Shown: positions 55,079 through 64,000 of the stretch, piece after piece
How the letters are laid out: the number at the start of each line of letters is the position of its first letter
Position numbering within the stretch: the first letter of the stretch is position 1
From: Streptococcus devriesei DSM 19639
GTDB taxonomy: Bacteria; Bacillota; Bacilli; Lactobacillales; Streptococcaceae
Assembly (NCBI RefSeq): GCF_000423725.1
Contig: NZ_AUIN01000020.1
Location: 32,660-96,659 of the forward strand
Reading direction: 5' to 3'
Length of the DNA stretch: 64,000 nt
Made by a program: the position numbers and the translations under genes
The notes under the pieces: generated by a model
The model's input: only the letters and a program-made list of their open reading frames with translations
The model's database searches: none
Told to the model about the DNA's origin: nothing

Positions 55079-55182
55079 TTTCCCTCCTAAATAAAAGGCA
55101 TTAATCAATCAGTAAACATTATAGCTTAAAAATCAAGGGAATTCAAGATGACAGGCAAAAGACAGCCAAAAATCTATAAAAC

Positions 55183-55815
55183 TCAAAGACGCTCAAGGGC
55201 GGTTTCGATTACCTCATCACCGGCAGACATTTTAATGACCTTGCCGTAAGTATTCGGGCGTTCCAAAACTGCTGCTAAAACATGAGCGACATCAGCAATG
55301 CTGTTAGTGCCAGGTTTAGCGGGATTGAGAGCTATTTTACCGCTGGCCGCTTCTTCTGTCAGTCCGGTTGGCTGAATAATCGTATAGTCTAAATCTGTCT
55401 GATGAACCACATAATTATCTGCAAAGAATTTGGCAATGTTATAATTGGTCAGCTTATCTAAACCGGGCAGATGCCACTTATCCGGCTCCAGAGCAAAAAT
55501 AGAGCTCAGAAGAATAAAACGCTTGATGCCGGCCTGCTCGGCAGCTTGGGCCAATTTGACAGCTCCGAAAGCATCAACCTGTAAAAGATCCTGACCGCGA
55601 GAACCTGCAGTAAAATAAACGGCATCCATACCTTTGATACGCTCAGTCAAAACCGGCAGATCATCATGAAGATCAAAAGGCACTGCTGTAACATTTTGAT
55701 GCTTAATGACATTTTCAGGCTTTCTGGCCCCTGCATATACGAAATGCTTTTCAGCTAACTGTTGAATTAATTGCTCAGCAACACGTCCGGTTGCTCCTGC
55801 GACAAAAATTTTCAT
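55183..55815 (-). CDS. NmrA-like/atypical SDR NAD(P)-binding protein
   Basis: A 210-aa protein starting at ATG 55815, six bases after AGGAGG (an ATG at 55821 sits on that site). The Rossmann motif FVAGATGRVAEQLIQQL, then DAVYFTAGSRG and a YNIAKFFADNYV segment at the position of the SDR Tyr/Lys pair. Such proteins act as NAD(P)H sensors or reductases on quinone-like substrates. Monocistronic. Confidence 0.88.
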   Translation of the reverse strand: MKIFVAGATGRVAEQLIQQLAEKHFVYAGARKPENVIKHQNVTAVPFDLHDDLPVLTERIKGMDAVYFTAGSRGQDLLQVDAFGAVKLAQAAEQAGIKRFILLSSIFALEPDKWHLPGLDKLTNYNIAKFFADNYVVHQTDLDYTIIQPTGLTEEAASGKIALNPAKPGTNSIADVAHVLAAVLERPNTYGKVIKMSAGDEVIETALERL

Positions 55816-55916
55816 CGTCATCCTCCTTAGAAATTTCCTATATTATAGCTCTTTCCTTCCAAAAATAAAAGGAAAACTACTTATCGACAGACCAGCAAGT
55901 ATTTTTTCTTTCAAGC

Positions 55917-55945
55917 TTGCATTCTTTTCTATTTTATAGTATTAT
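55917..55945 (+). promoter_or_regulatory. Promoter of tRNA-Thr
   Basis: -35 TTGCAT (55917-55922), 17 bp, -10 TATTAT (55940-55945), nine bases before the tRNA. Confidence 0.75.
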
Positions 55946-55954
55946 ATAAAAGTC

Positions 55955-56025
55955 GCCGCTATAGTTAAATGGTATAATAGAGCAATGGTAATGCTCCGTT
56001 CCGAGTTCGATTCTCGGTGGTGGCA
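55955..56025 (+). tRNA. tRNA-Thr (anticodon GGU)
   Basis: A 71-nt cloverleaf including the discriminator A: acceptor GCCGCTA/TGGTGGC, D-arm GTTA-AATGGTA-TAAT with A14 and G18G19, anticodon arm GAGCA-ATGGTAA-TGCTC (anticodon GGT), a 4-nt variable loop, and T-arm CCGAG-TTCGATT-CTCGG. Threonine identity is read from the anticodon and the G1-C72/C2-G71 pairs. It is short, with an A/U-rich D-stem. CCA is not encoded. It stands alone with its own promoter and terminator. Confidence 0.88.
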
Positions 56026-56031
56026 GTTAAA

Positions 56032-56055
56032 GAAGTCCGATCGGACTTCTTTTTT
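56032..56055 (+). terminator. Terminator of tRNA-Thr
   Basis: Perfect palindromic stem GAAGTCCGATCGGACTTC followed by TTTTTT. Confidence 0.9.
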
Positions 56056-56110
56056 CGTTTCTAATCATAAAAAGACATCCTGTTTTAAAACAAGCAGGAT
56101 GTCTTGCTGT

Positions 56111-58525
56111 TTAATTGACACATTCTTCAATGGCACTGTCAGCTGCAATACGGCCAAACGTGAAGATATCAGCCAGCGAGTTACCTCCAAGACGATTGCC
56201 CGCATGAAGACCGCCGGCAACTTCGCCTGCTGCATAAAGACCCGGAATCCTTTGTCCATTTTCATTGATAACATGAGTCTTTGTATCAATCTTAAGGCCG
56301 CCCATCGTATGGTGAACCGCCGGCTTGCGAGGAGTCGCATAAAACGGTGCTTTTTCACATTTAAGATCAAAGCTTCCTTTATTGAACTCAGGATCATAGC
56401 CGGCATCAACATAGCTATTATAATTTGCAATGGTCTCAGTCAATACTTTTGGATCGATCGCAATTTGCTCTGCTAATTCTTCCAGCGTATCCGCGCGGTA
56501 GAGGGTGCCTGCTGCGACCTGCGCTTCAATCTTCTCATCGCTGGTATTGTAGGCTGTTTTCTTGATATTATCGTCAGCAATCAGGTAGAAGAGACCGCCA
56601 TTATCAATCGCAGCCTGCGACAGTTTATCCCGGCTGCCGTACTCGTCAACGAAGCGTTTTCCCTCTTTATTAACCATGATAAAGTTTGCAGGCGGCACTT
56701 GAAGGCCTGAGAAAAGTGCTCCGGTTTCGGGATCGGACACAGGCATCATCTGCGTAAAGCCCATGCCAACAAGGTCGGCTCCCACGCTTTGCCCAAGGAT
56801 AATGCCGTCCCCGGTGATAGCCGGTGAGTTGGAAGTCTTAATGTCATCATCAATTTTGGTCCAATAGGTATTGTACTTCTGCAGCATTTTCGTATTGGCA
56901 CCAAAACCGCCGGAGGCTAGAACGACTGCCTTAGCATGAACCGTAATTTTTTGACCGTTGCGACCAGTACCAACAACACCGCAAACACTGCCATTTTCTG
57001 CAATTAATTCTTTGACAGGAGTGTCTGTCAAGATCGTGCCGCCATTTTCACGCACATAGCGGTCAAGGACGGAGATGTAAGCATAGCCCATTGGCATTTT
57101 TGGCTTGTGGCCGCGGCGCCATAAGGCCCCAACCGGCATGGTGACTTCATTGCGGTCAAATTCTACGCCAACATCCTCCAGCCACTTGACAGATTCCAGA
57201 GCCCGCTCTGTCAAAATTTTGACAAGATCATAGTTGCCGTGGATTTCGTGACCCTGCAGGTCTGTCCGTTTACCGCCGATGTAGGTTTGAATACGGTAGA
57301 GTAATTTTGAATCAAAAAGGTAGCTCGGATCTTTGAGATAATCTTCCAATTCCAGCTTCAAGGCACGAAAGTCCTCCAGATACTCCGGATCAATATCAGC
57401 TTCGTCAGTATCATGAAGGTTTTGCAGCGTCTGTGCTTCACCGGGATGAGCTGCGAAGCTATTTTGCCACTCAGGCCAAGGTGCATTGACCGGACCGCCT
57501 GCACGGACGGTATTGCCGCCAAGTGCTGGGAATTTCTCAACAATAATCGCTGTCTTCCCCTGCTGCAGAACAGTCGCCGCTGCAGCTAGGCCGGCTCCGC
57601 CGCCGCCGACAATGACAACATCAGCTGTATATTCTTTATCTTCTTTATCCAGAGCTGATGGTGCTTTGGGCCGCTTGCGCAGCACATCAGGATTGCCTCC
57701 TGCCAGCTTAACTGCCCGGGCAACCCCGTCTAAAACACCTTGGCTGGTCACCGAAGCGCCGGAAACAGCATCGACATTAAGCGTCTGACCTTCTAAAATC
57801 TCATTAGGAATGCGGGTGAAGACAATGTCAGAAATACCAGACGTTTCACCTGAGCTATCGATATCAATAGACTCAATTTTTTCTTCAGACAGGGTAACTG
57901 TCATTGGCAGCTTGCCATTGTGACCTTCTGTCGTCACTTGGTAGGAACCCGGCTCAAAACGAACTTCTTCCGGCAGATTAAGCTGATTAGCCACCTCCAC
58001 AAAACGCAGGAAACGCAAAAAACAGCTGTCCAGAAAATCTACTGTTCCTTCATCTTTCAAATCGCCATTCTCATCAAAAGCACGGTGAGCACGGCCAAGT
58101 AAAAATTCACTGCCCGGCATAACAGTTGCATTAACACCGGGAGCATCTAAAACCTGGCGCAGGTGGAGCTGTGCTCTGGAGGACCCTTGAACATCATAGG
58201 AAGCCCCTACAATCATAACAGGCTTGCCATCAAGCGGGTGAATAGTGAAGGACAGCCATTCCAAAAGACTGTTCAAACTTGAAGGGATGGAGTGATTGTG
58301 CTCGGGCGTTGCAATGATGACGCCGTCAGCATTTGTAATTTTTGTGTTAAATTCTTGGATAACAGGTGTATTGGTTTGATCATTTGTTTCATTAAACATC
58401 GGTACATCTGCAATTTCTAAAATATCAATCGCCGCTCTGTCAGCAAAATGTTTCTGCATGAACTGCAGCAGCAGGCGGTTGTAAGATTTAGCAGCGTTTG
58501 TACCAACAATACCAACTAATTTCAT
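56111..58525 (-). CDS. Three-domain flavoprotein: NADPH-dependent FMN reductase + FMN-binding + FAD fumarate-reductase-like
   Basis: An 804-aa protein from ATG 58525; the frame is open to 58636 but only the start at [12 protein letters not shown] fits the family. Domain 1 (about 1-185): flavodoxin-like FMN reductase ([25 protein letters not shown]). Domain 2 (about 190-290): FMN-binding with [10 protein letters not shown] (252-261). Domain 3 (about 300-804): FAD fold with VIVGGGGAG and a C-terminal [12 protein letters not shown]...[23 protein letters not shown]. Electrons could pass from NAD(P)H through FMN to FAD and fumarate within one chain. The FAD domain resembles the 607-aa protein at 9053. 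The ribosome site is weak. Confidence 0.88.
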   Translation of the reverse strand: MKLVGIVGTNAAKSYNRLLLQFMQKHFADRAAIDILEIADVPMFNETNDQTNTPVIQEFNTKITNADGVIIATPEHNHSIPSSLNSLLEWLSFTIHPLDGKPVMIVGASYDVQGSSRAQLHLRQVLDAPGVNATVMPGSEFLLGRAHRAFDENGDLKDEGTVDFLDSCFLRFLRFVEVANQLNLPEEVRFEPGSYQVTTEGHNGKLPMTVTLSEEKIESIDIDSSGETSGISDIVFTRIPNEILEGQTLNVDAVSGASVTSQGVLDGVARAVKLAGGNPDVLRKRPKAPSALDKEDKEYTADVVIVGGGGAGLAAAATVLQQGKTAIIVEKFPALGGNTVRAGGPVNAPWPEWQNSFAAHPGEAQTLQNLHDTDEADIDPEYLEDFRALKLELEDYLKDPSYLFDSKLLYRIQTYIGGKRTDLQGHEIHGNYDLVKILTERALESVKWLEDVGVEFDRNEVTMPVGALWRRGHKPKMPMGYAYISVLDRYVRENGGTILTDTPVKELIAENGSVCGVVGTGRNGQKITVHAKAVVLASGGFGANTKMLQKYNTYWTKIDDDIKTSNSPAITGDGIILGQSVGADLVGMGFTQMMPVSDPETGALFSGLQVPPANFIMVNKEGKRFVDEYGSRDKLSQAAIDNGGLFYLIADDNIKKTAYNTSDEKIEAQVAAGTLYRADTLEELAEQIAIDPKVLTETIANYNSYVDAGYDPEFNKGSFDLKCEKAPFYATPRKPAVHHTMGGLKIDTKTHVINENGQRIPGLYAAGEVAGGLHAGNRLGGNSLADIFTFGRIAADSAIEECVN

Positions 58526-58544
58526 GATTAAGATACCAAAAACG

Positions 58545-58570
58545 TTGAAGGTGTCTGTAAGACACTTCAA
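58545..58570 (-). terminator. Stem-loop after the FMN reductase gene
   Basis: Stem TTGAAG-GTGTC/GACAC-TTCAA with loop TGTAA (one mismatch). On the minus strand it is followed only by CGTTTTTGG, a weak U-run. The 428-bp gap 58526-58953 otherwise contains an open frame (58611-58865) without a good start, which I did not call. Confidence 0.5.
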
Positions 58571-58953
58571 GTGGCAGCTAAAGCTCGCCGCCACAGCGAA
58601 AAGCATCAATTTAAAAGAATTCCCCAAAATTATCATTTCTGAAATCCTTTATCTGCTTTTTAACTTTCCGCCCGAGTTTAATTCCTTTCTTTATTACTTC
58701 TTTTCGGCTGTCAGCCACAACAGTGACGATGTCACACTTAGCGTTTAGTCTGGACCTTCGAGGATCGGCCAGCCAGCCGCTGTCGCCCAGCCGAGTTTCA
58801 GCAAACTCTTCCAATTTTTCAAGGCACTGTCGCTGTTTTGCCAAAGAGTGCCTTATCTGCAGCAATCATATACAAGATTGCAGTCACTGCCCAAAACAGC
58901 TAATGAATCTCTCATAGCATGCTTTTTAAGAAGAGCTGCAGCCGTTTTATGCC

Positions 58954-59562
58954 TTATGCTTTCAGCCATTCCTCCCAGATGAAGGATTTCTTGCGCTCAG
59001 TATCGGCCGGTTTGACCAGCTGCTTTGTCAAATGGACAAATTCCAGAAATTCATCAAAGTGTTCTTCCAATTCTACCACTTTTTCAGGATTATTCAGATT
59101 AGCTTGGTCATCCAAAACTTGCTCAGAATGTCCCAAAAGAAATTCCGTTCCCGGCATAACACGCGCTTTCAATTCCGGCGCATCCAAAATCTGACGCAGA
59201 TGGCTTTGCGCTCTTGATGTTCCCAGAGCCCCCAGAGAAGCACCTACAATCATAACGGGTTTATTAATCAGCACTCGGCTGGTGTAGGCAATCCATTCCA
59301 GAGCTGAGGCAAGCGGAGCCGGGATCGTGTGATCATACTCCGGAGTAGCAATAATGACAGCATCTGCCTCAGCAATTTTTTGGCTGAAAGCTGCCACCGC
59401 TGCCGGAGCAGCTTTGTCCTCAGGTTCATTAAAGGCTGGTAAAGCTTTGATTTCTAGGACTTCAATATCCGCTTTATCTGCAAAATGTTTTGCCATAAAC
59501 TGCAGCAATTTACGATTGGTGGAACGGTCTGAATTGGTTCCAACAATGCCAGCTAATTTCAT
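58954..59562 (-). CDS. NADPH-dependent FMN reductase family protein
   Basis: A 202-aa flavodoxin-like oxidoreductase (AGIVGTNSDRSTNRKLLQF, ATPEYDHTIPAPLASALEW, VGASLGALGTSRAQ). GGGAGG before ATG 59562. It is closely similar to domain 1 of the 804-aa flavoprotein just downstream (IVGTN, FMxKHFADxA, AxIxxLEIxxxPxFNE), so the two arose by duplication or fusion. It could supply reduced flavin. Confidence 0.9.
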   Translation of the reverse strand: MKLAGIVGTNSDRSTNRKLLQFMAKHFADKADIEVLEIKALPAFNEPEDKAAPAAVAAFSQKIAEADAVIIATPEYDHTIPAPLASALEWIAYTSRVLINKPVMIVGASLGALGTSRAQSHLRQILDAPELKARVMPGTEFLLGHSEQVLDDQANLNNPEKVVELEEHFDEFLEFVHLTKQLVKPADTERKKSFIWEEWLKA

Positions 59563-59598
59563 TCAAAAGACCTCCCTGTAAAATAATATCTCGCCTTT

Positions 59599-59627
59599 AT
59601 TATACATCAAAAAATTATTTTTTGTAA
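59599..59627 (-). promoter_or_regulatory. Promoter of FMN reductase gene
   Basis: Minus strand -35 TTACAA (59622-59627), 17 bp, -10 TATAAT (59599-59604). Confidence 0.7.
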
Positions 59628-59801
59628 GCGAATGCAAAGGGCTGACACGCTTTGTTCAAAGACAGTGCTGCCGCTCTTTTTTGCTGCACTTACTCATAAA
59701 GGCAGCACACAAACCAAAATTGACAGTATAAAAACACTACAACAGTCTCTCTCCTCATACTTTTATACTTTTAGTGCTGATTGTTCTGCTTTGACACAAA
59801 T

Positions 59802-59859
59802 AAAAAAACCGGAACAAGACAGCTTGAATCTGGAAGAAAGCGTTCTTGTTCGGATTTTT
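59802..59859. terminator. Terminator of nrdI (possibly bidirectional)
   Basis: Stem AACCGGAACAAGA/TCTTGTTCGGATT with A- and U-runs. The remainder of 59628-59801 shows no gene. Confidence 0.75.
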
Positions 59860-59863
59860 AAAT

Positions 59864-60325
59864 TTATTGTGCCGTATACAGCTCCAAGATCTTATCGCCA
59901 ATGCGTTCAATATCATCAGTCAGGCCGCGCAGCTCAAAATCATCAAGCACTGGAAAACCAAATGTCTCAGCATACTGTTTAGCCGTCAGACAGTATTGAT
60001 TGTTGAAATTTTTATTGCCGGAGCCGACAACACCGTAACAATAGCGATAGTTGTCAGCAAAAGCAATAAAATTCTTCAAGGGTGTTGTCAGGATTTCAAC
60101 ATCGCCGCTGTCAAGGCCGTTCCCTCCCTCAAGATAGGTCGGCAGAAAAGCCACAAAATAATCTGTCATGGCAAAAAAATCTTCTTGATCTTTGACCAGA
60201 TCTTTAACATTAATCGTGTTGACAGGCAGATTGGTCTTAGGCTGCAAGTATGCTTTTAAGCGGTTGACAAAGCTTTGTGTGTTGCCGCTCAGACTAATAT
60301 AAACTAAATTGATTGATGGCGTCAT
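59864..60325 (-). CDS. nrdI: NrdI-type flavodoxin for class Ib ribonucleotide reductase
   Basis: A 153-aa flavodoxin: FMN phosphate loop [17 protein letters not shown], then [11 protein letters not shown] and [18 protein letters not shown], close to NrdI of the class Ib system, which generates the oxidant that assembles the Mn(III)2-Tyr cofactor of NrdF. No nrdE/nrdF/nrdH gene is adjacent. It is 10 bp downstream of rlmD on the same strand. Confidence 0.9.
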   Translation of the reverse strand: MTPSINLVYISLSGNTQSFVNRLKAYLQPKTNLPVNTINVKDLVKDQEDFFAMTDYFVAFLPTYLEGGNGLDSGDVEILTTPLKNFIAFADNYRYCYGVVGSGNKNFNNQYCLTAKQYAETFGFPVLDDFELRGLTDDIERIGDKILELYTAQ

Positions 60326-60335
60326 CTTTTCCCCT

Positions 60336-61703
60336 TTATGATAAATCTTTCCTTCGTTTGATTAATTTGACTACGGCTTCGGTTCTGGCTGTATGCGGAA
60401 ACATATCGACTGACTGAATATAGACAACATCATAATGCTTCGCCAGCTTAACCAAGTCCCTCGCCAGTGTCGAGACATTGCAGGACACATAAGCCATTTT
60501 TTCAGGCTGGTATTGGATAATAAGATCTAAAAGTTTATCATCCAGCCCTGTCCGCGGAGGATCTACCACCAGAGCACTGGCTTGATAGCCCTGCTGATAC
60601 CATTTAGGAATAATATCCTCGGCCTTCCCGGTCTCATAGTGGGTATTAGTAAATCCCAGCTGTCTGGCATTTCCTTTAGCATCGTCAATAGCTTCAGGTA
60701 TAATATCCATGCCACGCACCGATTTGACCTTGTCCGCAAAAGCAAGGCCAATAGTACCAACCCCGCAGTAGGCATCAATCACTTCATCCTTTTCATTGAC
60801 ATCAAGCGCTTTGATGGCTTGCGCATAAAGAACCTGCGTCTGCTCGGGATTGAGCTGATAAAAGGCGCGCGGTGACAAAGAAAACGAATAGTCCAAGACC
60901 CTTTCCGATATGGTATCAGGCCCCCAGAGAATCTCTGTTTTATCGCCATAGATACTGCTGGACTTACTTGAATTAAAATTAACCGCAGCCGTCTTAATTT
61001 CTGAAAATGCCTCAGTCAGCTCACGAATAACTGGTGCCAGATTAACAGCTTTGCTCGTTACAAAAATCAGCTGGACTTGCTTTGTCGCCTGCGCTTTTCT
61101 AACCATAATCGTCCGAATACCGGAAAGCTTGCGCTCATTATGGATCGGCACTTTGTACTTATCCAGCAGCTTACAGGCCTGATTGACAATTTTTTGCGTC
61201 AGCTCATCCTGCACCAAGCAGTCCTTAATATCAACTAAGCGATGGCTCCCCTCCTGAAAGAGGCCGGCCTTAGTCACGCCGCCGATCCTGCGTGTCTGAA
61301 ACTGCAGCTTTGCTCGATAATGCCACGGCCCATCCATCCCTATTGTCGGACGGATATCATAATGTTCATAACCGTGCGGTTTAAATTTTTTCAAAGCCTG
61401 CCTGAGCAAATCTTCTTTAAAATCCAACTGTTTATCATAGCGCAAGTGCATAATCTGACAGCCGCCGCATTCATCATAAATCGGACATTGCGGTTTGATG
61501 CGGAATTTTGATTTTTTATTAATCACAAGCAGCCGGCCCTGCGCAAAATTTGGCTTGACACTGGTTATCTGGCAGAAAACATCCTCACCTTTTAAAGCTC
61601 CAGGAACAAAAACCAGGGTCTTTTTATAAAAACCGATTCCTTCACCGTTAATCCCCATTCTTTTGATCTTCAGGGGAATTTTTTGTTTCACTCGTAAATT
61701 CAT
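60336..61703 (-). CDS. rlmD: 23S rRNA (uracil-C5) methyltransferase, RlmD/RumA family
   Basis: A 455-aa protein. An N-terminal TRAM domain ([31 protein letters not shown]), an iron-sulfur cluster site [18 protein letters not shown] motif [16 protein letters not shown], catalytic DPPRTGL and the nucleophile Cys in [12 protein letters not shown]. Some bacterial homologues methylate U747, U1939 or both, so the exact position is uncertain. Divergent from recX. Confidence 0.93.
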   Translation of the reverse strand: MNLRVKQKIPLKIKRMGINGEGIGFYKKTLVFVPGALKGEDVFCQITSVKPNFAQGRLLVINKKSKFRIKPQCPIYDECGGCQIMHLRYDKQLDFKEDLLRQALKKFKPHGYEHYDIRPTIGMDGPWHYRAKLQFQTRRIGGVTKAGLFQEGSHRLVDIKDCLVQDELTQKIVNQACKLLDKYKVPIHNERKLSGIRTIMVRKAQATKQVQLIFVTSKAVNLAPVIRELTEAFSEIKTAAVNFNSSKSSSIYGDKTEILWGPDTISERVLDYSFSLSPRAFYQLNPEQTQVLYAQAIKALDVNEKDEVIDAYCGVGTIGLAFADKVKSVRGMDIIPEAIDDAKGNARQLGFTNTHYETGKAEDIIPKWYQQGYQASALVVDPPRTGLDDKLLDLIIQYQPEKMAYVSCNVSTLARDLVKLAKHYDVVYIQSVDMFPHTARTEAVVKLIKRRKDLS

Positions 61704-61723
61704 ACTACTATTCTATCATTTTC

Positions 61724-61732
61724 TGCTATAAT
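61724..61732 (+). promoter_or_regulatory. Extended -10 promoter of recX (leaderless prediction)
   Basis: TGCTATAAT ends seven bases before the A of the recX ATG (61739), so the predicted start of transcription is the start codon itself. No -35 consensus; AAAGG between them is too close to serve as a ribosome site. Confidence 0.55.
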
Positions 61733-61738
61733 AAAGGC

Positions 61739-62515
61739 ATGAAAATTACCAAAATTGAAAAGAAAAAAAGACTTTATCTGCTTGAAATTGATGAGACTGA
61801 CAAACTCTATGTTACAGAAGATACCATTGTCCGTTTCATGCTAAGTAAAGACAAGGAACTCACATCAAACGATCTGGAGCAAATCAAGGCTTTTGCCCAG
61901 TTTTCTTACGGTAAAAACTTAGCGCTTTATTATCTGTCTTTTAAACAGCGCTCTGAAAAAGAAATCAGGGATTATCTGGCAAAACATGAGATTGACCCAG
62001 ACAGTATTTCAGAAGTCATTAAGGCCCTAAAAAAAGAAAGATGGATTGACGACCTGCAGTATATTGAAACGGTTCTTCAGCAAAATCTTCATTCTGGTGA
62101 CAAGGGGGCTTATGTATTAAAGCAAAAGCTACTGCAAAAAGGGATTGATCGAAAACTGATTTATTCTGCTCTGGAAAAGGCTGATTTTGCAGGCGTTTGC
62201 AGAAAAGCTGCTGAAAAAACATTAAAAAAATACCAGGGCAAACTTCCGCAAAGGGCACTGAGAGACAAGCTCAGCCAGACATTAACAAACAAAGGATTCT
62301 CCTATCAGGAAGCTAAAGCAGCAATCGCTGAATTCCCTTTGGAAGAATTTTCTGAAAATGAAGAGGAACTGATTTACAAAGAATTGGATAAGCAGTACCG
62401 CAAGTACAGCAAAAAGTATGATGGCTATGAACTCAAGCAGCGCCTGACACAGAGCCTGGCCAGAAAGGGATTTGACTTCGATCAGATTAGAAGCGCCTTG
62501 CGCGAGTATTTGTAA
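61739..62515 (+). CDS. recX: Regulatory protein RecX
   Basis: A 258-aa, three-repeat helical protein that modulates RecA filaments. The N-terminus [27 protein letters not shown], then repeats with the family feature [24 protein letters not shown], a second around [20 protein letters not shown] and a third, [23 protein letters not shown]. RecA is not in the window. Confidence 0.95.
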   Translation: MKITKIEKKKRLYLLEIDETDKLYVTEDTIVRFMLSKDKELTSNDLEQIKAFAQFSYGKNLALYYLSFKQRSEKEIRDYLAKHEIDPDSISEVIKALKKERWIDDLQYIETVLQQNLHSGDKGAYVLKQKLLQKGIDRKLIYSALEKADFAGVCRKAAEKTLKKYQGKLPQRALRDKLSQTLTNKGFSYQEAKAAIAEFPLEEFSENEEELIYKELDKQYRKYSKKYDGYELKQRLTQSLARKGFDFDQIRSALREYL

Positions 62516-62599
62516 ACTTCATGACAGAAAGAGTGATTTTTTCAAAAAATTATGATAAACTGTAAAAGACAAACTTAATTGTAGGAAGTTGGTAAGGCA

Positions 62600-63133
62600 A
62601 TGAAATTACCTAAGGAAGGCGACTTTATTACAATTCAAAGTTATAAGCATGATGGTAGTTTGCACCGAACTTGGCGCGACACTATGGTACTAAAAACAAC
62701 AGAAAATGCTGTTATTGGTGTGAATGATCATACCCTCGTCACTGAAAGCGACGGCAGACGCTGGGTAACCCGCGAACCGGCGATTGTTTATTTTCATAAA
62801 AAATTTTGGTTCAATATCATTGCAATGATCCGAGATAATGGCGTTTCTTACTACTGCAACTTGGCCAGTCCCCATGTACTGGATCAAGAGGCACTGAAGT
62901 ATATTGACTACGATTTAGATGTTAAGGTTTTCGCTGATGGTGAAAAAAAACTTCTGGACGTTGATGAATACGAGACACACAAACAAAAAATGGGCTATTC
63001 TGCTAACATTGACTATATTTTAAAAGAAAATGTTAAAATTTTAGTTGATTGGATTAACAATGGTAAGGGACCTTTTTCACAATCCTATATCAATATTTGG
63101 TACAAACGTTATCTTGAACTTAAGAATCGTTAA
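62600..63133 (+). CDS. DUF402 (UPF0374) family nucleoside tri/diphosphate phosphatase-like protein
   Basis: A 177-aa soluble protein; AAGG and GTAGGAAG precede ATG. Family features are [65 protein letters not shown] and [14 protein letters not shown]. Related Gram-positive proteins hydrolyse nucleoside tri- and diphosphates with divalent metals through a conserved Asp/Glu set (DYDLD, DVDEYE). The terminator at 63141-63170 closes it. Confidence 0.9.
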   Translation: MKLPKEGDFITIQSYKHDGSLHRTWRDTMVLKTTENAVIGVNDHTLVTESDGRRWVTREPAIVYFHKKFWFNIIAMIRDNGVSYYCNLASPHVLDQEALKYIDYDLDVKVFADGEKKLLDVDEYETHKQKMGYSANIDYILKENVKILVDWINNGKGPFSQSYINIWYKRYLELKNR

Positions 63134-63140
63134 GGTTGTC

Positions 63141-63170
63141 AAAAAAGCACTGCATAGTGCTTTCTTTTTA
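63141..63170 (+). terminator. Terminator after DUF402 gene
   Basis: Stem AAAGCACT/AGTGCTTT, loop GCAT, then CTTTTTA. Confidence 0.85.
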
Positions 63171-63197
63171 TAGAACCAAACAGGGAGGCTTCGTATT

Positions 63198-63518
63198 ATG
63201 GCATTTGCAAATACAAAAGGGCGGTATGCAAGTTTTGGAGTTGTCACCAGCCTGCCGCCGGAATTGATTGATGTTTTCTGGGAAATTCTTGATAATAATC
63301 TAAAGGATGTCTTCACACTGGATGATATCTTAACGTTTCAGCTGCTCAATAATCATGGACAGCTGAGCTTTAAATATTATGATAAGTACAGTCAGACAGC
63401 CATTGTATCTGATTATGCAGCTAAGTACGATCCTTTTTATCCGGAAATTGTCCAAATTGTTGACAATAACGGCAGGGAAACGATTCTTCTGCCGCATGAG
63501 CTAGACACCAATCTTTAA
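63198..63518 (+). CDS. DUF960 family protein
   Basis: A 106-aa soluble protein (TKGRYASFGVVTSLPPELIDVFWEILDNNL, FQLLNNHGQLSFKYYDK, IVQIVDNNGRETILLP), matching the small Gram-positive DUF960 family. GGGAGG lies well upstream of ATG. Function unknown. It is followed by a strong terminator. Confidence 0.85.
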   Translation: MAFANTKGRYASFGVVTSLPPELIDVFWEILDNNLKDVFTLDDILTFQLLNNHGQLSFKYYDKYSQTAIVSDYAAKYDPFYPEIVQIVDNNGRETILLPHELDTNL

Positions 63519-63539
63519 GATTTATCCTATTCATACATC

Positions 63540-63599
63540 AAAAAAGCCTGAAACTAAACTGAATTCTCAGGAATGCTGATCTTAGTTTCAGGCTTTTTT
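63540..63599. terminator. Terminator after DUF960 gene
   Basis: Stem AAAAAGCCTGAAACTAA/TTAGTTTCAGGCTTTTT with a long loop. It can act in both directions, so also for the tRNA transcript coming from the right. Between it and the tRNA (63600-63844) no gene is supported. Confidence 0.85.
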
Positions 63600-63844
63600 A
63601 TTAAGCAGTTTCAGGCACTCAAAACAAGCTAAGCAAATAATCTGCGCTCTGGCAAGATTAAAATTATCCAATAATGAACTTTGATAATCCAACTTCTTAA
63701 AAAAGAAACATAAGAATGTCAGCACTTTAACATCTGATATATAAAATAAAATACTCGTGATCTCTTGCAATATAAGCCCACGAGTATTTAAGTTATTCAA
63801 ACCGACGCTATAACAAAAAAAGAATCTAATAAATAGATTCACAA

Positions 63845-63916
63845 TAGTCCGTACGGGATTCGAACCCGTGTTACCGCCGTGAAAAGGCGGTGTCTTAACC
63901 CCTTGACCAACGGACC
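63845..63916 (-). tRNA. tRNA-Glu (anticodon UUC)
   Basis: Minus-strand cloverleaf: acceptor GGTCCGT/ACGGACT (first pair G-U), anticodon arm CCGCC-TTTTCAC-GGCGG, T-arm ACGGG-TTCGAAT-CCCGT, discriminator A. CCA is not encoded. Confidence 0.97.
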
Positions 63917-63924
63917 ATTCTTTA

Positions 63925-63998
<74 letters not shown>

Positions 63999-64000
63999 AA

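Noticed and set aside
58611..58865. 84-codon open frame in the gap between the two flavin reductase genes
   Set aside because: It needs a TTG start without a ribosome site, has no recognisable domain, and lies in a region with a low-complexity Lys-rich end. It may be a gene remnant but cannot be supported.

Overview
The window looks like a chromosomal segment of a low-GC streptococcus, most likely of the mutans group. The reasons are the overall base composition, streptococcal families (DUF1912, DUF3165, DUF6287), a Dpr-type Dps protein, a SepM protease whose catalytic Ser235/Lys280 numbering matches the mutans enzyme as I recall it, and the order typA - rhodanese - glk - yqgQ - dpr - prepilin peptidase - trp operon. 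The species cannot be fixed from sequence alone. Almost all genes lie on the minus strand.

Layout. 0-2.8 kb: end of a cell-wall/division cluster (divIB, murG, murD). 3.0-5.9 kb: typA and a small membrane-protein gene, flanked by two related intergenic repeat blocks in opposite orientation. 6-9 kb: rhodanese-like protein, glucokinase and YqgQ with a CcpA-type site, PerR-boxed dpr, and a divergent prepilin peptidase. 9-11 kb: a fumarate-reductase-like flavoprotein. 11-17.9 kb: a complete trpEGDCFBA operon behind two T-box elements; the second appears to lack Stem I. 18-21.3 kb: small plus-strand genes, and a dehydrogenase/MerR divergent pair with a 19-bp-spacer promoter. 21.4-31 kb: heterodimeric ABC exporter, VanZ, rlmN, YutD, a nucleotidase, and rsmD-coaD-sepM. 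31-36.7 kb: a galactitol-type PTS operon whose regulator ends in an EIIA-like domain. 36.8-40.3 kb: deoR-HAD-MmcQ/EVE unit and a lipoprotein. 40.6-44.2 kb: beta-glucoside PTS operon.

44.4-55 kb is the most unusual part. AT-rich genes for small membrane-anchored proteins of unrecognised families lie on both sides of valS. Three of them form self-contained units in a row, each with its own terminator; two have that terminator fused to the next extended -10 promoter. Upstream, a T-box leader precedes acetyltransferase, GNAT and HD-hydrolase genes and then, after two disruptive genes, valS. One of those two is a broken gene (frameshift plus in-frame stop) that kept the N-terminal motif and C-terminal helix-hairpin-helix of an intact neighbour.

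55-64 kb: NmrA-like SDR, an isolated tRNA-Thr(GGU), a three-domain flavoprotein and its single-domain paralogue, nrdI, rlmD, recX (predicted leaderless mRNA), DUF402 and DUF960 genes, and tRNA-Glu and tRNA-Ile at the right edge.

How the parts work together: amino-acid supply and charging respond to uncharged tRNA (trp T-boxes, valS-side T-box). Carbon use is organised in three PTS/sugar units, with likely CcpA input at glk and the first flavoprotein. Oxidative defence is represented by dpr under PerR.
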